From assembly GCA_942491385.1 (NCBI GenBank), contig CALOAF010000008.1, positions 1 through 64,000 on the forward strand: a stretch of DNA of 64,000 nt, given 5' to 3'. Position 1 is the stretch's first letter. Every line of letters starts with the position of its first letter. Source of the stretch: UBA6170 sp942491385. Its GTDB lineage: Bacteria; Chloroflexota; Anaerolineae; Anaerolineales; Anaerolineaceae. A program made the position numbers and the translations under genes. The notes under the pieces were generated by a model, which saw only the letters and a list, made by a program, of their open reading frames with translations, did not search any database and had not been told where the DNA came from. This document shows, piece by piece, positions 17,043-25,221 of the stretch.

Positions 17043-18858
17043 TCGCGATCTCCTTTTCAAGTTCCTGTTCAATACGAGTCTGAATATCGTAAATCTGACG
17101 GTACATACCATCTTTTTGCATTAATTCCTGATGTGTGCCGGATTGAACGATTTTTCCTTTGTCGAGAACCAGAATTTGATCAGCATCCATGATAGATTGA
17201 ATACGGTGGGCGATGATGAAAGTGGTGCGATCCGTCATCAGATTCGTTAAAGCAGTTCGGATTTCAGATTCTGTCTCTGTATCCACTGAAGAGGTTGAAT
17301 CGTCCAAAATCAAAATTCTGGGATTCTTTAATAAAGTACGTGCTATTGCCACTCTTTGTTTCTGACCGCCAGAGAGAGTCACACCTTTCTCACCGACCAG
17401 CGTAGCGTATCCATCCGGAAAACTGGTAATGACATCATGAACGGCTGCATTTTTCGCAGCGGTTTCGATCTCATGTTGATCAACTTTTTTCCCAACGCCA
17501 TAGGTGATGTTTTCCCGGATGCTGCGTGAAAAGAGAAAGGGTTCTTGTTCGACAATACCGATTTGGCTGCGTAAATATCTGCGTGGATATTCACTCAATT
17601 CAACACCATCCAGCAAAAGCTGACCGGATGTGTATTCATAAAATCGGGGCAATAGATTTACCAAAGATGTTTTGCCGGACCCGGTAGACCCAAGCAAGGC
17701 GATTACCTGACCAGGTTTTACATGAATATTAATATTCTCCAAAACTGGTTCACCTTCGTCATATTTAAAGCCAATATTCTGAAATGCAATTTCACCATTC
17801 AGTTTTTGAGGAATGAAGGCAGAACCGTCATCCAATGGTTCGCGATCCTGCTTGATGATTTCAAGGACACGCCCAAAAGAAACCATGCCGGTGGATAAAT
17901 GAACGATCAAACGGCCAAGATTTCTCATCGGCCAGATAATCCAGATCAACATCCCTACATAAGCCAGATACGATCCGATCGATATGGTACCGTTGATGGC
18001 GTACACAGCTCCCATATAAAAACCTGTGATCATTTGCGCGCCACAAACGATGTCTGAGATTGGCCAGAACAAGGAATGCATTAAGAGTAGACGTTTTCCC
18101 AGATCATATTTTTTCCAATTTTCTTTCTCAAACTTATCGATTTCGTAGGTTTGCCGGGCAAATGCTTTTACCACTCTCACACCGGATAAATTTTCCTGTA
18201 AATTGGTGGATACAATCGCATCTTGCTCCTGGTATGCTTCATATTTTTTGGAAACCTGCTTGAAAAATAAGATCGATGTGACCACGATGATAGGGACCAC
18301 TATGATGGAAATAAAGGCAAGCTGTGTGTTGATGGTCATGATCATGCTAAAGTTGACAATAAATAAAATCACTATTCTACCGATGCCGATTGCCTGATCT
18401 GCGAAGAATTTTCTCAATGCGTCCACATCAGAGGTTGAGCGTTGGATCAGCTCACCCGTTTGCATTTTGTCGTGGTACGTAAATGTTAGATGCTGAATGT
18501 GATCGTAAAGATAATTGCGTAATCTGCGGGTGGATCCTTCCGCTGTCTCCGCCGCCAGTCGACCGCTTAAAAATGAAAAACCACCTTCGATGGCAGCCAA
18601 CACCACAAATCCAGCAGCAATCATCCACAAGCTGACAGGTCGCTGATCTGTGACAAAAAATTTATCGATAAAATAACTTAATAATAAATAGGTCGACGTC
18701 TTGGCACTGGCAGAAATTCCCAGGCTTAATACTGCCCCAGCATATTTCCAATGATAACCATGCATTAATCGCCAAAGACCTTTGACTTTGCCTTTGGTAA
18801 TTACATTTTTTAAGTCATATTCAATGTTGGTCTTGGTGGTGCTCAAAGTATTCTCCAT
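17035..18858 (-). CDS. ABC exporter subunit with degenerate ATPase site
   Basis: ATG 18858 is preferred over an in-frame TTG five codons upstream. The 607-residue protein has an N-terminal six-helix exporter domain and a C-terminal ATPase domain: Walker A LLGSTGSGKTSL, canonical signature LSGGQKQRVAIAR, Walker B ILILDDSTSSVD with Asp in place of the catalytic Glu, H-loop FIIAHR. The partner at 15393 has the reverse pattern (altered signature, intact Glu). Together they predict one degenerate and one catalytic ATP site, the known design of heterodimeric exporters such as BmrCD and TM287/288. The substrate is unknown. Confidence 0.9.
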   Translation of the reverse strand: MENTLSTTKTNIEYDLKNVITKGKVKGLWRLMHGYHWKYAGAVLSLGISASAKTSTYLLLSYFIDKFFVTDQRPVSLWMIAAGFVVLAAIEGGFSFLSGRLAAETAEGSTRRLRNYLYDHIQHLTFTYHDKMQTGELIQRSTSDVDALRKFFADQAIGIGRIVILFIVNFSMIMTINTQLAFISIIVVPIIVVTSILFFKQVSKKYEAYQEQDAIVSTNLQENLSGVRVVKAFARQTYEIDKFEKENWKKYDLGKRLLLMHSLFWPISDIVCGAQMITGFYMGAVYAINGTISIGSYLAYVGMLIWIIWPMRNLGRLIVHLSTGMVSFGRVLEIIKQDREPLDDGSAFIPQKLNGEIAFQNIGFKYDEGEPVLENINIHVKPGQVIALLGSTGSGKTSLVNLLPRFYEYTSGQLLLDGVELSEYPRRYLRSQIGIVEQEPFLFSRSIRENITYGVGKKVDQHEIETAAKNAAVHDVITSFPDGYATLVGEKGVTLSGGQKQRVAIARTLLKNPRILILDDSTSSVDTETESEIRTALTNLMTDRTTFIIAHRIQSIMDADQILVLDKGKIVQSGTHQELMQKDGMYRQIYDIQTRIEQELEKEIANV

Positions 18859-19108
18859 CACTAAAAATTCCAAACTAACACAGCAATCTTTATCAAAAAG
18901 ACCTCAAATGACCAGAAATTCGATCTACTTCTGACCCATCAACTTTACCAATAATATTTTGGTCATACATCCGGCAAAGGACGTGAAAATCTACAACCCA
19001 AATGTGCATGATTTTCCTGGCAATTTGACCAGTATAAAACCGTTGCAAATGCCGCATTATTATAACAAAAAAAGGCAACAAGATTATGTTTGATGAATGA
19101 GGATAGAC

Positions 19109-20224
19109 TCAGGTTTTTTTAACGGGTTCATTGATGTTTTGATTTTTAGTCAAAAACCGGGTTTTATAGCGTACCAATATGATAAAAATCAGAAATTGGA
19201 TGGAAGCATTGACGATGGTTGAAAACTGATCAAAATAAAACAGAATAAGATTGGCGACACCCATCATGATTAACATAGTTGCAATCCCTATATTGACGCC
19301 TAAATTTTCTTTTCGCAGGAAGATGAAAATCCCGGAGATGATGCTGAAGAGCCCCAGGGTTCCTTCCAATCCAATCTTCGCTTGAAACCAATTTAAGCCA
19401 CTTTGATTGCGTACCAGATTATTGGAAATCAGATTTTCGATCATCACTTCCATGGCTGCGGGATCATCAAAAATTCGTAAAATTGCCAATGGTTCAAAAA
19501 CCGCAAAGACACCCCACATGATTAATGCAGCTACCAGGAGCAAGCGCATACGTTTTTTCCCAAACCATTTAGCTTCGAAGACTCTTAATTGCAAGTACCA
19601 TTTTTCCCAAACACCGGGTTCATGGGGAACCAGATAGGATTCGCGTAGTTTTAGATAATCGGTGAGTACCTCGGCTAATTTGGTTAATTGTTCATCATTG
19701 CTATTTTCGATGGTTGCATCCAAATATTGCAGGATTCGGCGGTGTTCTTTGATAGAAAGGTCATTATCCAGTAATTCTTCTAATTCCTGAAAAGCATGGT
19801 ACATGTAAATTCTGGCATTTTCTGTTTTTGGGCGTCTCAAGCGCACATATAGTAAGGCTGTTAACAAAAAAAACGCATAAATGATAGGGGCAGCCGATGG
19901 ATAAAAATAATCATTGGATTGGGTGATAAATTTTCCCACTTCGTCAATGAATAACCCAATTCCTACACCTGATAAAAAAGCGCTCAAATCCAGAGTCCAG
20001 CGATTAGAAAATATGAGGGGTAATAAACTGCCAATAAACAGGAGTAAACCTCCCCAGAGAACGTGCGCGATATGGAGTTCACCACCTCCTAATTGAGGAT
20101 AGCCTGTGATTTCAAGGAACAAGCGGGTTAAGGAAACGGAAGCAGCGAAACTAATTAACGTGATGAGTAAATATTCATTCACACGATTTTGGAAAATAGG
20201 TGATCTGTTTTCAAGCTCATTCAT
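19109..20224 (-). CDS. Multi-pass membrane protein of unknown function
   Basis: AGGTGA precedes ATG 20224. The 371-residue protein has about four membrane helices in the first 125 residues, a central soluble helical region of about 100 residues (RIYMYHAFQELEELLDNDLS and following), and four or so further helices in the C-terminal 160 residues. No enzymatic motif is apparent. It is divergently oriented to the phosphatase-like gene at 20317. Bases 18859-19108 hold no gene. I do not recognise the family. Confidence 0.7.
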   Translation of the reverse strand: MNELENRSPIFQNRVNEYLLITLISFAASVSLTRLFLEITGYPQLGGGELHIAHVLWGGLLLFIGSLLPLIFSNRWTLDLSAFLSGVGIGLFIDEVGKFITQSNDYFYPSAAPIIYAFFLLTALLYVRLRRPKTENARIYMYHAFQELEELLDNDLSIKEHRRILQYLDATIENSNDEQLTKLAEVLTDYLKLRESYLVPHEPGVWEKWYLQLRVFEAKWFGKKRMRLLLVAALIMWGVFAVFEPLAILRIFDDPAAMEVMIENLISNNLVRNQSGLNWFQAKIGLEGTLGLFSIISGIFIFLRKENLGVNIGIATMLIMMGVANLILFYFDQFSTIVNASIQFLIFIILVRYKTRFLTKNQNINEPVKKT

Positions 20225-20316
20225 TTTTCACCTGGATGTTTGGTAAAATTGAATGATTGAAATTATCATACTGTAGCGACATAAATGTTCCTCAGTACGA
20301 TTATACAAGGAATAAT

Positions 20317-20922
20317 ATGACTTTACCGATCTATTTACTGGAAGCTTTTGAATATATACCAACTGATCTACCGATCAATGTGTTAATGCGTCATTCTGCT
20401 CGTTATCCGATTACAAGTGATGCTGAGGTTTTTACTGCTCAATTGACTCCTGAAGGGGAAAGTTTAGCATCAAGTTTTGGAGACTGGATTAATAAAAGAT
20501 TCAACATTGGAAAAATTTATTCTTCACCCATCAACCGTTGTGTGGAAACAGGCAAATATCTAGCCAAAGGTGCCGGAAATGGAAGGATAATTTATCCCGA
20601 GCAGGTACTTTCCCATCCAAATGAATATGGCGAATATGATGCGATGGATGATTATTTAATTTCCGGTGATTGGCCTTTACGGATCAGACAAATCGCAGAT
20701 TTAATGTTCCCTGATGAACGAGCGGAGCATATGAATTTTTACATCACTCATGATACTGTCCTGGCTATGATGGCTGGGTTTTGGCTAAATCTGGATATAA
20801 GATCAGCAAGTGATTGGCCGCAATTCTTAGAGCCCATGTTTTTCTGGAAGTCGGATGGTAAAATGATCATCACTTTTCGGGGCACCGAATTCGTTGTGCC
20901 AACAACATTTTCAACCAAATAA
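20317..20922 (+). CDS. Histidine phosphatase superfamily protein
   Basis: ATG 20317 follows AAGGAATA; an upstream TTG in frame is less likely. The 201-residue protein carries the catalytic RHSAR motif (VLMRHSARYPI) near residue 25, a second catalytic His in FYITHDTVLAM, and a substrate-lining segment IYSSPINRCVETGKYL. The MRHSAR.P form and ITHDT motif fit the acid-phosphatase/phytase branch rather than mutases. No signal peptide is visible, so it is probably cytoplasmic. The substrate is unknown. It is followed by 97 bases leading to a large regulator. Confidence 0.8.
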   Translation: MTLPIYLLEAFEYIPTDLPINVLMRHSARYPITSDAEVFTAQLTPEGESLASSFGDWINKRFNIGKIYSSPINRCVETGKYLAKGAGNGRIIYPEQVLSHPNEYGEYDAMDDYLISGDWPLRIRQIADLMFPDERAEHMNFYITHDTVLAMMAGFWLNLDIRSASDWPQFLEPMFFWKSDGKMIITFRGTEFVVPTTFSTK

Positions 20923-21007
20923 CAGACATTCTTTTGACGAGCGTAGTAATCATATACCCACCACGGTGGTTTCAATTATGAAATTATCTCTTAACCGAAT
21001 CCTTCGC

Positions 21008-21013
21008 TATAAT
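21008..21013 (+). promoter_or_regulatory. -10 element placed for a leaderless start
   Basis: TATAAT at 21008-21013 lies only six bases before the ATG at 21020. Transcription would start at or next to the start codon. No ribosome site is visible and the -35 region (about 20985) is weak. Confidence 0.45.
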
Positions 21014-21019
21014 TAACAA

Positions 21020-23500
21020 ATGAGAACGCGAGATTATGTGATTTATAGTCACCTTGCACCTCCTCGAAATCAGCAAGGGGTTCTAACACGTCCACGGGTC
21101 ACAAAAAAAATTCTGGATAATATTTCTTATCCTCTTCTGGTTCTTCAGGCTGGTACAGGGTATGGAAAAAGTACAGAACTTGTCACGCTAACCGAGTCCA
21201 TTCAAAATTATTATTGGTATAGCATTCAGGAATCTGACAAAGACCCATTTTTATTTTTGGCGAAATTATTCACTACGTTCACAAAACATGAAAATAGTAT
21301 TGGTGAACATGTTTTGAACCTTATGGAGAGTGAGCAAAGGTATCTCTTCCCTGAACTATTAACAATTTTCATGAATGAATTATCGAAGAACCTTTTTGAT
21401 GATACCTACTTGATTCTTGATGATTTTCATCATGTATTAGAACAACCAGAGATAGAACAAATCGTTACTACCCTGGTTGACAATAGTCCTCCTGCTTTTC
21501 ATTTAATTATTTCCACACGGAGGGTGCCTACCTATAAAGCAATGAACCGCTGGCGTGTAAAAGGACAATTACAGGTCATTAACCGTTCCGAATTAGCGTT
21601 TACCAAAAATGAGATTCTTTCATTATTCCTGGAAAAATTTCAAATCACCTTGTCTGATCAACAGGCTGATTTACTCTTAAAAGAAACCGAAGGGTGGGCA
21701 ATCGCTCTTCAGATCATTTGGCAAAGTATTCAAAAAGGAAATATAACCATCGAGCAGGTTTTTACTCAAAGACCAATTACGCTAGAAGCATTATTTGAAT
21801 ATTTAGCCAGTGAAGTGTTAGCTCAATTACCGTTAGATATCCAAAGTTTTTTATTGACAGCTTCCGTGCTTAACATCATCGAACTGGATATTTGCAATAT
21901 GTTGATTGAAAGTGAATTGAGTGCGAAATATATTCAATCATTACAGGAACGCGGTTTGTTTATAACCAGCATCGGGAAAAATACGTATCAATTTCAAAAT
22001 CTCTTCCATGATTTCTTAAAAACCCAACTGAAACAAAATTCAAAAAATTTTTTAAGTCTGAACCGGAAATGCGCGAATTTCTTCCTGGATCAGGGAAGGA
22101 TTGAAGCAGCGATTTATCATTTGATTGAAGCGGAGCTCTTCGAGCAAGCCAAAAATCATATTATTAGCATTGCACCCAATTTAATTAATTTTGGTCGCCT
22201 GGATACGCTAAGAACATGGTTGGGGCATCTCCCATCCAGCATGGTAGAGCAATCAGCAGAAGTGCAGTTGATCTTAGGGGAAGTGAAACGTCTAAAATCG
22301 GATTTTGAAGGTTCTCTGATTCATTTCCAAAGTGCCCATACGTTTTTTCTGGAAACAGATGAAAAAATTGGAATCAGCAAAGCCTTACGTGGCCAATCAC
22401 AAATTTATTTAGATACGATCAGACCCTTAAAAGCTGAGGCTTTACTGGTAGAAGCGCTTAAGATTTTAGAGCCCCAGGAATTCAAACAAGAAACTGCGGC
22501 ATTATTAGATCAGTTGGCTGAAAATAAACTGAATCTCGGTCATCCCGATCAAGCGCAAGCACTTCATCACGAAGCAAAATTATTGCGTGAGGAGGATGAC
22601 CCCGGTGTTTCGTATTTAGAAGCACGCTCCATGCTCAGGACTGGACATCTGGAAAAAGGGCGGGCTTTATTGGCGGAGCAGATTGATTTAGAAAAAGCAG
22701 ATGAAAGAACACGCCCACAGCGGTTCCATCGGGAGACTTCCTTGTTGTTATCATTGATTTGTATTTTTCAGGGCGATTGGGAAGCCGCCAAAAAAAATGC
22801 GATCGATGGGATCAATATTGGTCAACAATTGAATTCTTCCTTTGTCGAAGCCGTTGGCTACATCCGATTGGGCCATGCGTATGAAATTCAGGGGATTGTC
22901 CATCATCAACAAAATTTATTAACGAAAGCAATACAATGTTATGAACAGGCAATCGAAAAAGTTAGACTTTTTAAGGTAACCAGGGTTCAGGTGGAACCAC
23001 TATGGGCATTGAGCAGAAGCTATGGCTTTCAAGGGCATATTATGGAAGCTACCAAATATGCAGCGGAAGCGATGGAGATCTCAGAACAAGCTGGAGATAA
23101 ATGGCTTTATAACCTGGTTTTAATCACGCTGGGAGCCAGCTATTTCTACTCAGACCAGATTAAGGAAGCCAAAGAGCTATTCAATCAAGCGATCGAAGGA
23201 TTTAAACAAGTTTCAGATTCCTTTGGCTTGGCCGCAGCCCTGATGTGGAAAATGATGGTGTTGTGGTATGACGGCGAAACTGATGAAGCATTAAGAATCC
23301 TGAACCAAATCATCCCACTGATAAAAGCCGGAAATTACACATTTTTATTTTCCAAACCAACTTACCTGGGTTTGAAAGATGAACAGATCATCATTCCAAT
23401 TTTAGTCGCTGCCTATCAGAAAAACATTGAGCGCACCTTTATCGAATTTTTATTTAAAGCAATTGAATTTAGAAATCAGAGATTATCATCCAGGTTTTAG
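21020..23500 (+). CDS. MalT-like AAA+/TPR regulator, front part of BTAD protein
   Basis: The 826-residue product starts with a STAND-type ATPase: Walker A LQAGTGYGKST near residue 43, Walker B TYLILDDFHH near residue 133, and MalT-like sensor segments (LIISTRRVPTYKA). The C-terminal half is a TPR superhelix. No DNA-binding domain is present in this frame; it ends IEFRNQRLSSRF at 23500. The next frame begins within it and carries a complete winged-helix/BTAD module, as in roughly 1,050-1,100-residue regulators of this type. I infer one gene with a +1 shift near 23,470. Its position, 935 bp upstream of the SDR operon with repeat elements between, suggests it controls that operon. Confidence 0.8.
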   Translation: MRTRDYVIYSHLAPPRNQQGVLTRPRVTKKILDNISYPLLVLQAGTGYGKSTELVTLTESIQNYYWYSIQESDKDPFLFLAKLFTTFTKHENSIGEHVLNLMESEQRYLFPELLTIFMNELSKNLFDDTYLILDDFHHVLEQPEIEQIVTTLVDNSPPAFHLIISTRRVPTYKAMNRWRVKGQLQVINRSELAFTKNEILSLFLEKFQITLSDQQADLLLKETEGWAIALQIIWQSIQKGNITIEQVFTQRPITLEALFEYLASEVLAQLPLDIQSFLLTASVLNIIELDICNMLIESELSAKYIQSLQERGLFITSIGKNTYQFQNLFHDFLKTQLKQNSKNFLSLNRKCANFFLDQGRIEAAIYHLIEAELFEQAKNHIISIAPNLINFGRLDTLRTWLGHLPSSMVEQSAEVQLILGEVKRLKSDFEGSLIHFQSAHTFFLETDEKIGISKALRGQSQIYLDTIRPLKAEALLVEALKILEPQEFKQETAALLDQLAENKLNLGHPDQAQALHHEAKLLREEDDPGVSYLEARSMLRTGHLEKGRALLAEQIDLEKADERTRPQRFHRETSLLLSLICIFQGDWEAAKKNAIDGINIGQQLNSSFVEAVGYIRLGHAYEIQGIVHHQQNLLTKAIQCYEQAIEKVRLFKVTRVQVEPLWALSRSYGFQGHIMEATKYAAEAMEISEQAGDKWLYNLVLITLGASYFYSDQIKEAKELFNQAIEGFKQVSDSFGLAAALMWKMMVLWYDGETDEALRILNQIIPLIKAGNYTFLFSKPTYLGLKDEQIIIPILVAAYQKNIERTFIEFLFKAIEFRNQRLSSRF

Positions 23501-24230
23501 TATTTTTGTGCATTCACTGGGTAATTTTGAAGTTTGGAGAGGTGACAATCGCATCCGCTCTAATGAATGGCAAAGAGAGAAGGCGCGGAAACTGTTTCAA
23601 TTGTTGCTCATTCATAAAGATGAATGGCTGCATCGCGATCAGATAATTGACCGCTTGTGGCCAGACCTCTCGCAAGAAGCAGCGAACAGAGATTTTAAAG
23701 TTGCTTTGAATGCATTAAATAAAGCACTTGAGCCAAACCGTCCAAAAGGCACAAACCCATTTTTTATTGTCCGCAATGAGAACCTGTACCATATCAATCC
23801 ACAAGCGAGCGTTTGGTGGGATGTTGAACTATTTGAGATACTTGGGGAGAAATCTGATCTCAATTCTTTAGAAGAAGCAGTATTAATGTATAGAGGTGAG
23901 TTCCTTACGGACAACTTATATGATGATTGGGTAAATAATAAACGGGATCAGCTAAAAAAGACCATCATTTCTGTGATTGAAAAACTATCCGATCTTTTGT
24001 TCGAGGAAGGTGATTTTGATCAAATCATACGTGTAAATGAGGATTTACTCAAGATAGATATTACCTGGGAACCTGCTTATCGGAATTTAATGGTAGCCTA
24101 TGCCGGGAATGAAAACCAGTCGCAGGTTGAAATCGTTTATCAACGAATGAAAAAAATATTATCAGAAGAATTGGGGATTACTCATTCTGATACGACTGAA
24201 AAGTTATACAGAAGTCTACGGAAAAAATAA
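23427..24230 (+). CDS. BTAD/SARP-type DNA-binding module (frame-shifted C-terminus)
   Basis: The product has an OmpR/PhoB-like winged helix (VHSLGNFEVWRG, ARKLFQLLLIHKDEWLHRDQ, IIDRLWPDLSQEAANRDFKV) followed by a bacterial transcriptional activation domain (VELFEILGEKSDLN to LYRSLRKK). The first codon of this frame is a TTG inside the preceding gene without a ribosome site, and EIRDYHPGFSIF joins smoothly to the end of the upstream protein. It is therefore most likely the C-terminus of the 21020 protein. If truly separate it would be a small SARP-like activator translated by coupling. SARPs bind direct repeats with about 11-bp spacing. Confidence 0.8.
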   Translation: MSAPLSNFYLKQLNLEIRDYHPGFSIFVHSLGNFEVWRGDNRIRSNEWQREKARKLFQLLLIHKDEWLHRDQIIDRLWPDLSQEAANRDFKVALNALNKALEPNRPKGTNPFFIVRNENLYHINPQASVWWDVELFEILGEKSDLNSLEEAVLMYRGEFLTDNLYDDWVNNKRDQLKKTIISVIEKLSDLLFEEGDFDQIIRVNEDLLKIDITWEPAYRNLMVAYAGNENQSQVEIVYQRMKKILSEELGITHSDTTEKLYRSLRKK

Positions 24231-24261
24231 GAAGCATAAAAAATATCACAAATAATTCTGA

Positions 24262-24304
24262 TTTGTAACCCATTTGTAACTTGAATGTTATAGATGAATG
24301 TTAT
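24262..24304 (+). promoter_or_regulatory. Direct repeats, candidate SARP/BTAD operator
   Basis: TTTGTAAC occurs at 24262-24269 and 24273-24280, an 11-bp period. GAATGTTAT occurs at 24283-24291 and 24296-24304, a 13-bp period. They lie between the BTAD regulator and the SDR operon, upstream of a weak TTGTAT...CATAAA pair near 24304-24330. Confidence 0.5.
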
Positions 24305-24376
24305 TGTATTGTCGTTGTAGTGATCATAAATGACAAATCAAAAACGGTTTCCCAATTTTTAATATTTATTTTCTGG

Positions 24377-24404
24377 CTGTTGAAATATATTCCAACAGTT
24401 TTTT
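24377..24404 (+). terminator. Terminator-like hairpin in the operon leader
   Basis: CTGTTG (24377-24382) pairs with CAACAG (24393-24398), with AA/TT closing inside and six Ts following. It sits 31 bases before the SDR start codon. It may end regulator transcripts or attenuate the operon. Confidence 0.55.
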
Positions 24405-24435
24405 GTGGTGATATCACTTATTTGGAGGTTATGAA

Positions 24436-25200
24436 ATGCGATTAAAGGATAAAGTATGTCTGATCACAGGTGGGGCTGCTGGCATAGGAAAAGCCGCAGC
24501 TTTGCGATTTGCTCAAGAAGGGGCGAAAGTTGTTGTATGTGATGTTAGCCAGGAAGCTGGCGACGAATTATTACCGCTTTTAGGGCCTGATGCAAGTTTC
24601 TACGTCGTCAATGTTGTGGATCGTGATGCAGTTCAGGGCTGGATAGATGCAACCCTTCAAAAATATGGACGTATTGATGTTTTGGTCAATAATGCCGGCG
24701 TGACACGTGATTCTTTATTGGTGAAATACAAAGAAGGACAGGTTGTCAGTCAAATGTCTCAGGAGGCCTGGGACTTGGTGATTGATGTGAATTTAAAGGG
24801 AGTTTTCAACTGTACACAGGCTGTCATCCCAGCCATGATTGAACAAGGTGGCGGTGTCGTTATTAATGCTTCTTCTGTTGTCGGTTTATACGGGAACTTT
24901 GGTCAAACCAATTATGTAGCCACGAAAGCTGGCGTGATTGGGATGACAAAAGTATGGGCACGGGAATTGGGTCGATATAAAATTCGTGTGAATGCAGTTG
25001 CTCCAGGTTTTATCCTGACCGAAATGGTAAAGAAAATGCCTGAAAAAGTGCTGGCGAATATGCAAGAACATACCCCTATAGGTCGCTTAGGTGAACCAGA
25101 AGATATCGCCAACGTATTTTTGTGGTTGGCGTCTGATGAATCCAGCTTTGTGCATGGTACCACCATCAGCGTCGATGGTGGGATTGTTTTGGGAACATAA
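24436..25200 (+). CDS. Short-chain dehydrogenase/reductase (FabG-like)
   Basis: GGAGG precedes ATG 24436. The 254-residue classical SDR has the cofactor motif TGGAAGIGKAAA near residue 12, NNAG near residue 90, catalytic Ser in INASSVVG and the YVATK catalytic Tyr-Lys pair. The C-terminal TISVDGG is typical. Such enzymes interconvert 3-hydroxyacyl and 3-oxoacyl thioesters or related alcohols with NAD(P)H. As first gene of an operon with KAS III-like, thiolase and MaoC-like enzymes, it probably oxidises a hydroxyacyl-CoA, feeding the thiolase. The true substrate is unknown. Confidence 0.85.
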   Translation: MRLKDKVCLITGGAAGIGKAAALRFAQEGAKVVVCDVSQEAGDELLPLLGPDASFYVVNVVDRDAVQGWIDATLQKYGRIDVLVNNAGVTRDSLLVKYKEGQVVSQMSQEAWDLVIDVNLKGVFNCTQAVIPAMIEQGGGVVINASSVVGLYGNFGQTNYVATKAGVIGMTKVWARELGRYKIRVNAVAPGFILTEMVKKMPEKVLANMQEHTPIGRLGEPEDIANVFLWLASDESSFVHGTTISVDGGIVLGT

Positions 25201-25221
25201 TTGAAGAATCTGGAGAGAAAA

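Noticed and set aside
18893..19081. Minus-strand 62-codon frame between the exporter and the membrane protein
   Set aside because: No ribosome site and no recognisable pattern; the region is likely plain intergenic DNA.
23427..23500. Classical -1 programmed frameshift in the regulator
   Set aside because: The needed shift is +1 and no X-XXY-YYZ heptamer lies in the right phase; an indel is simpler.
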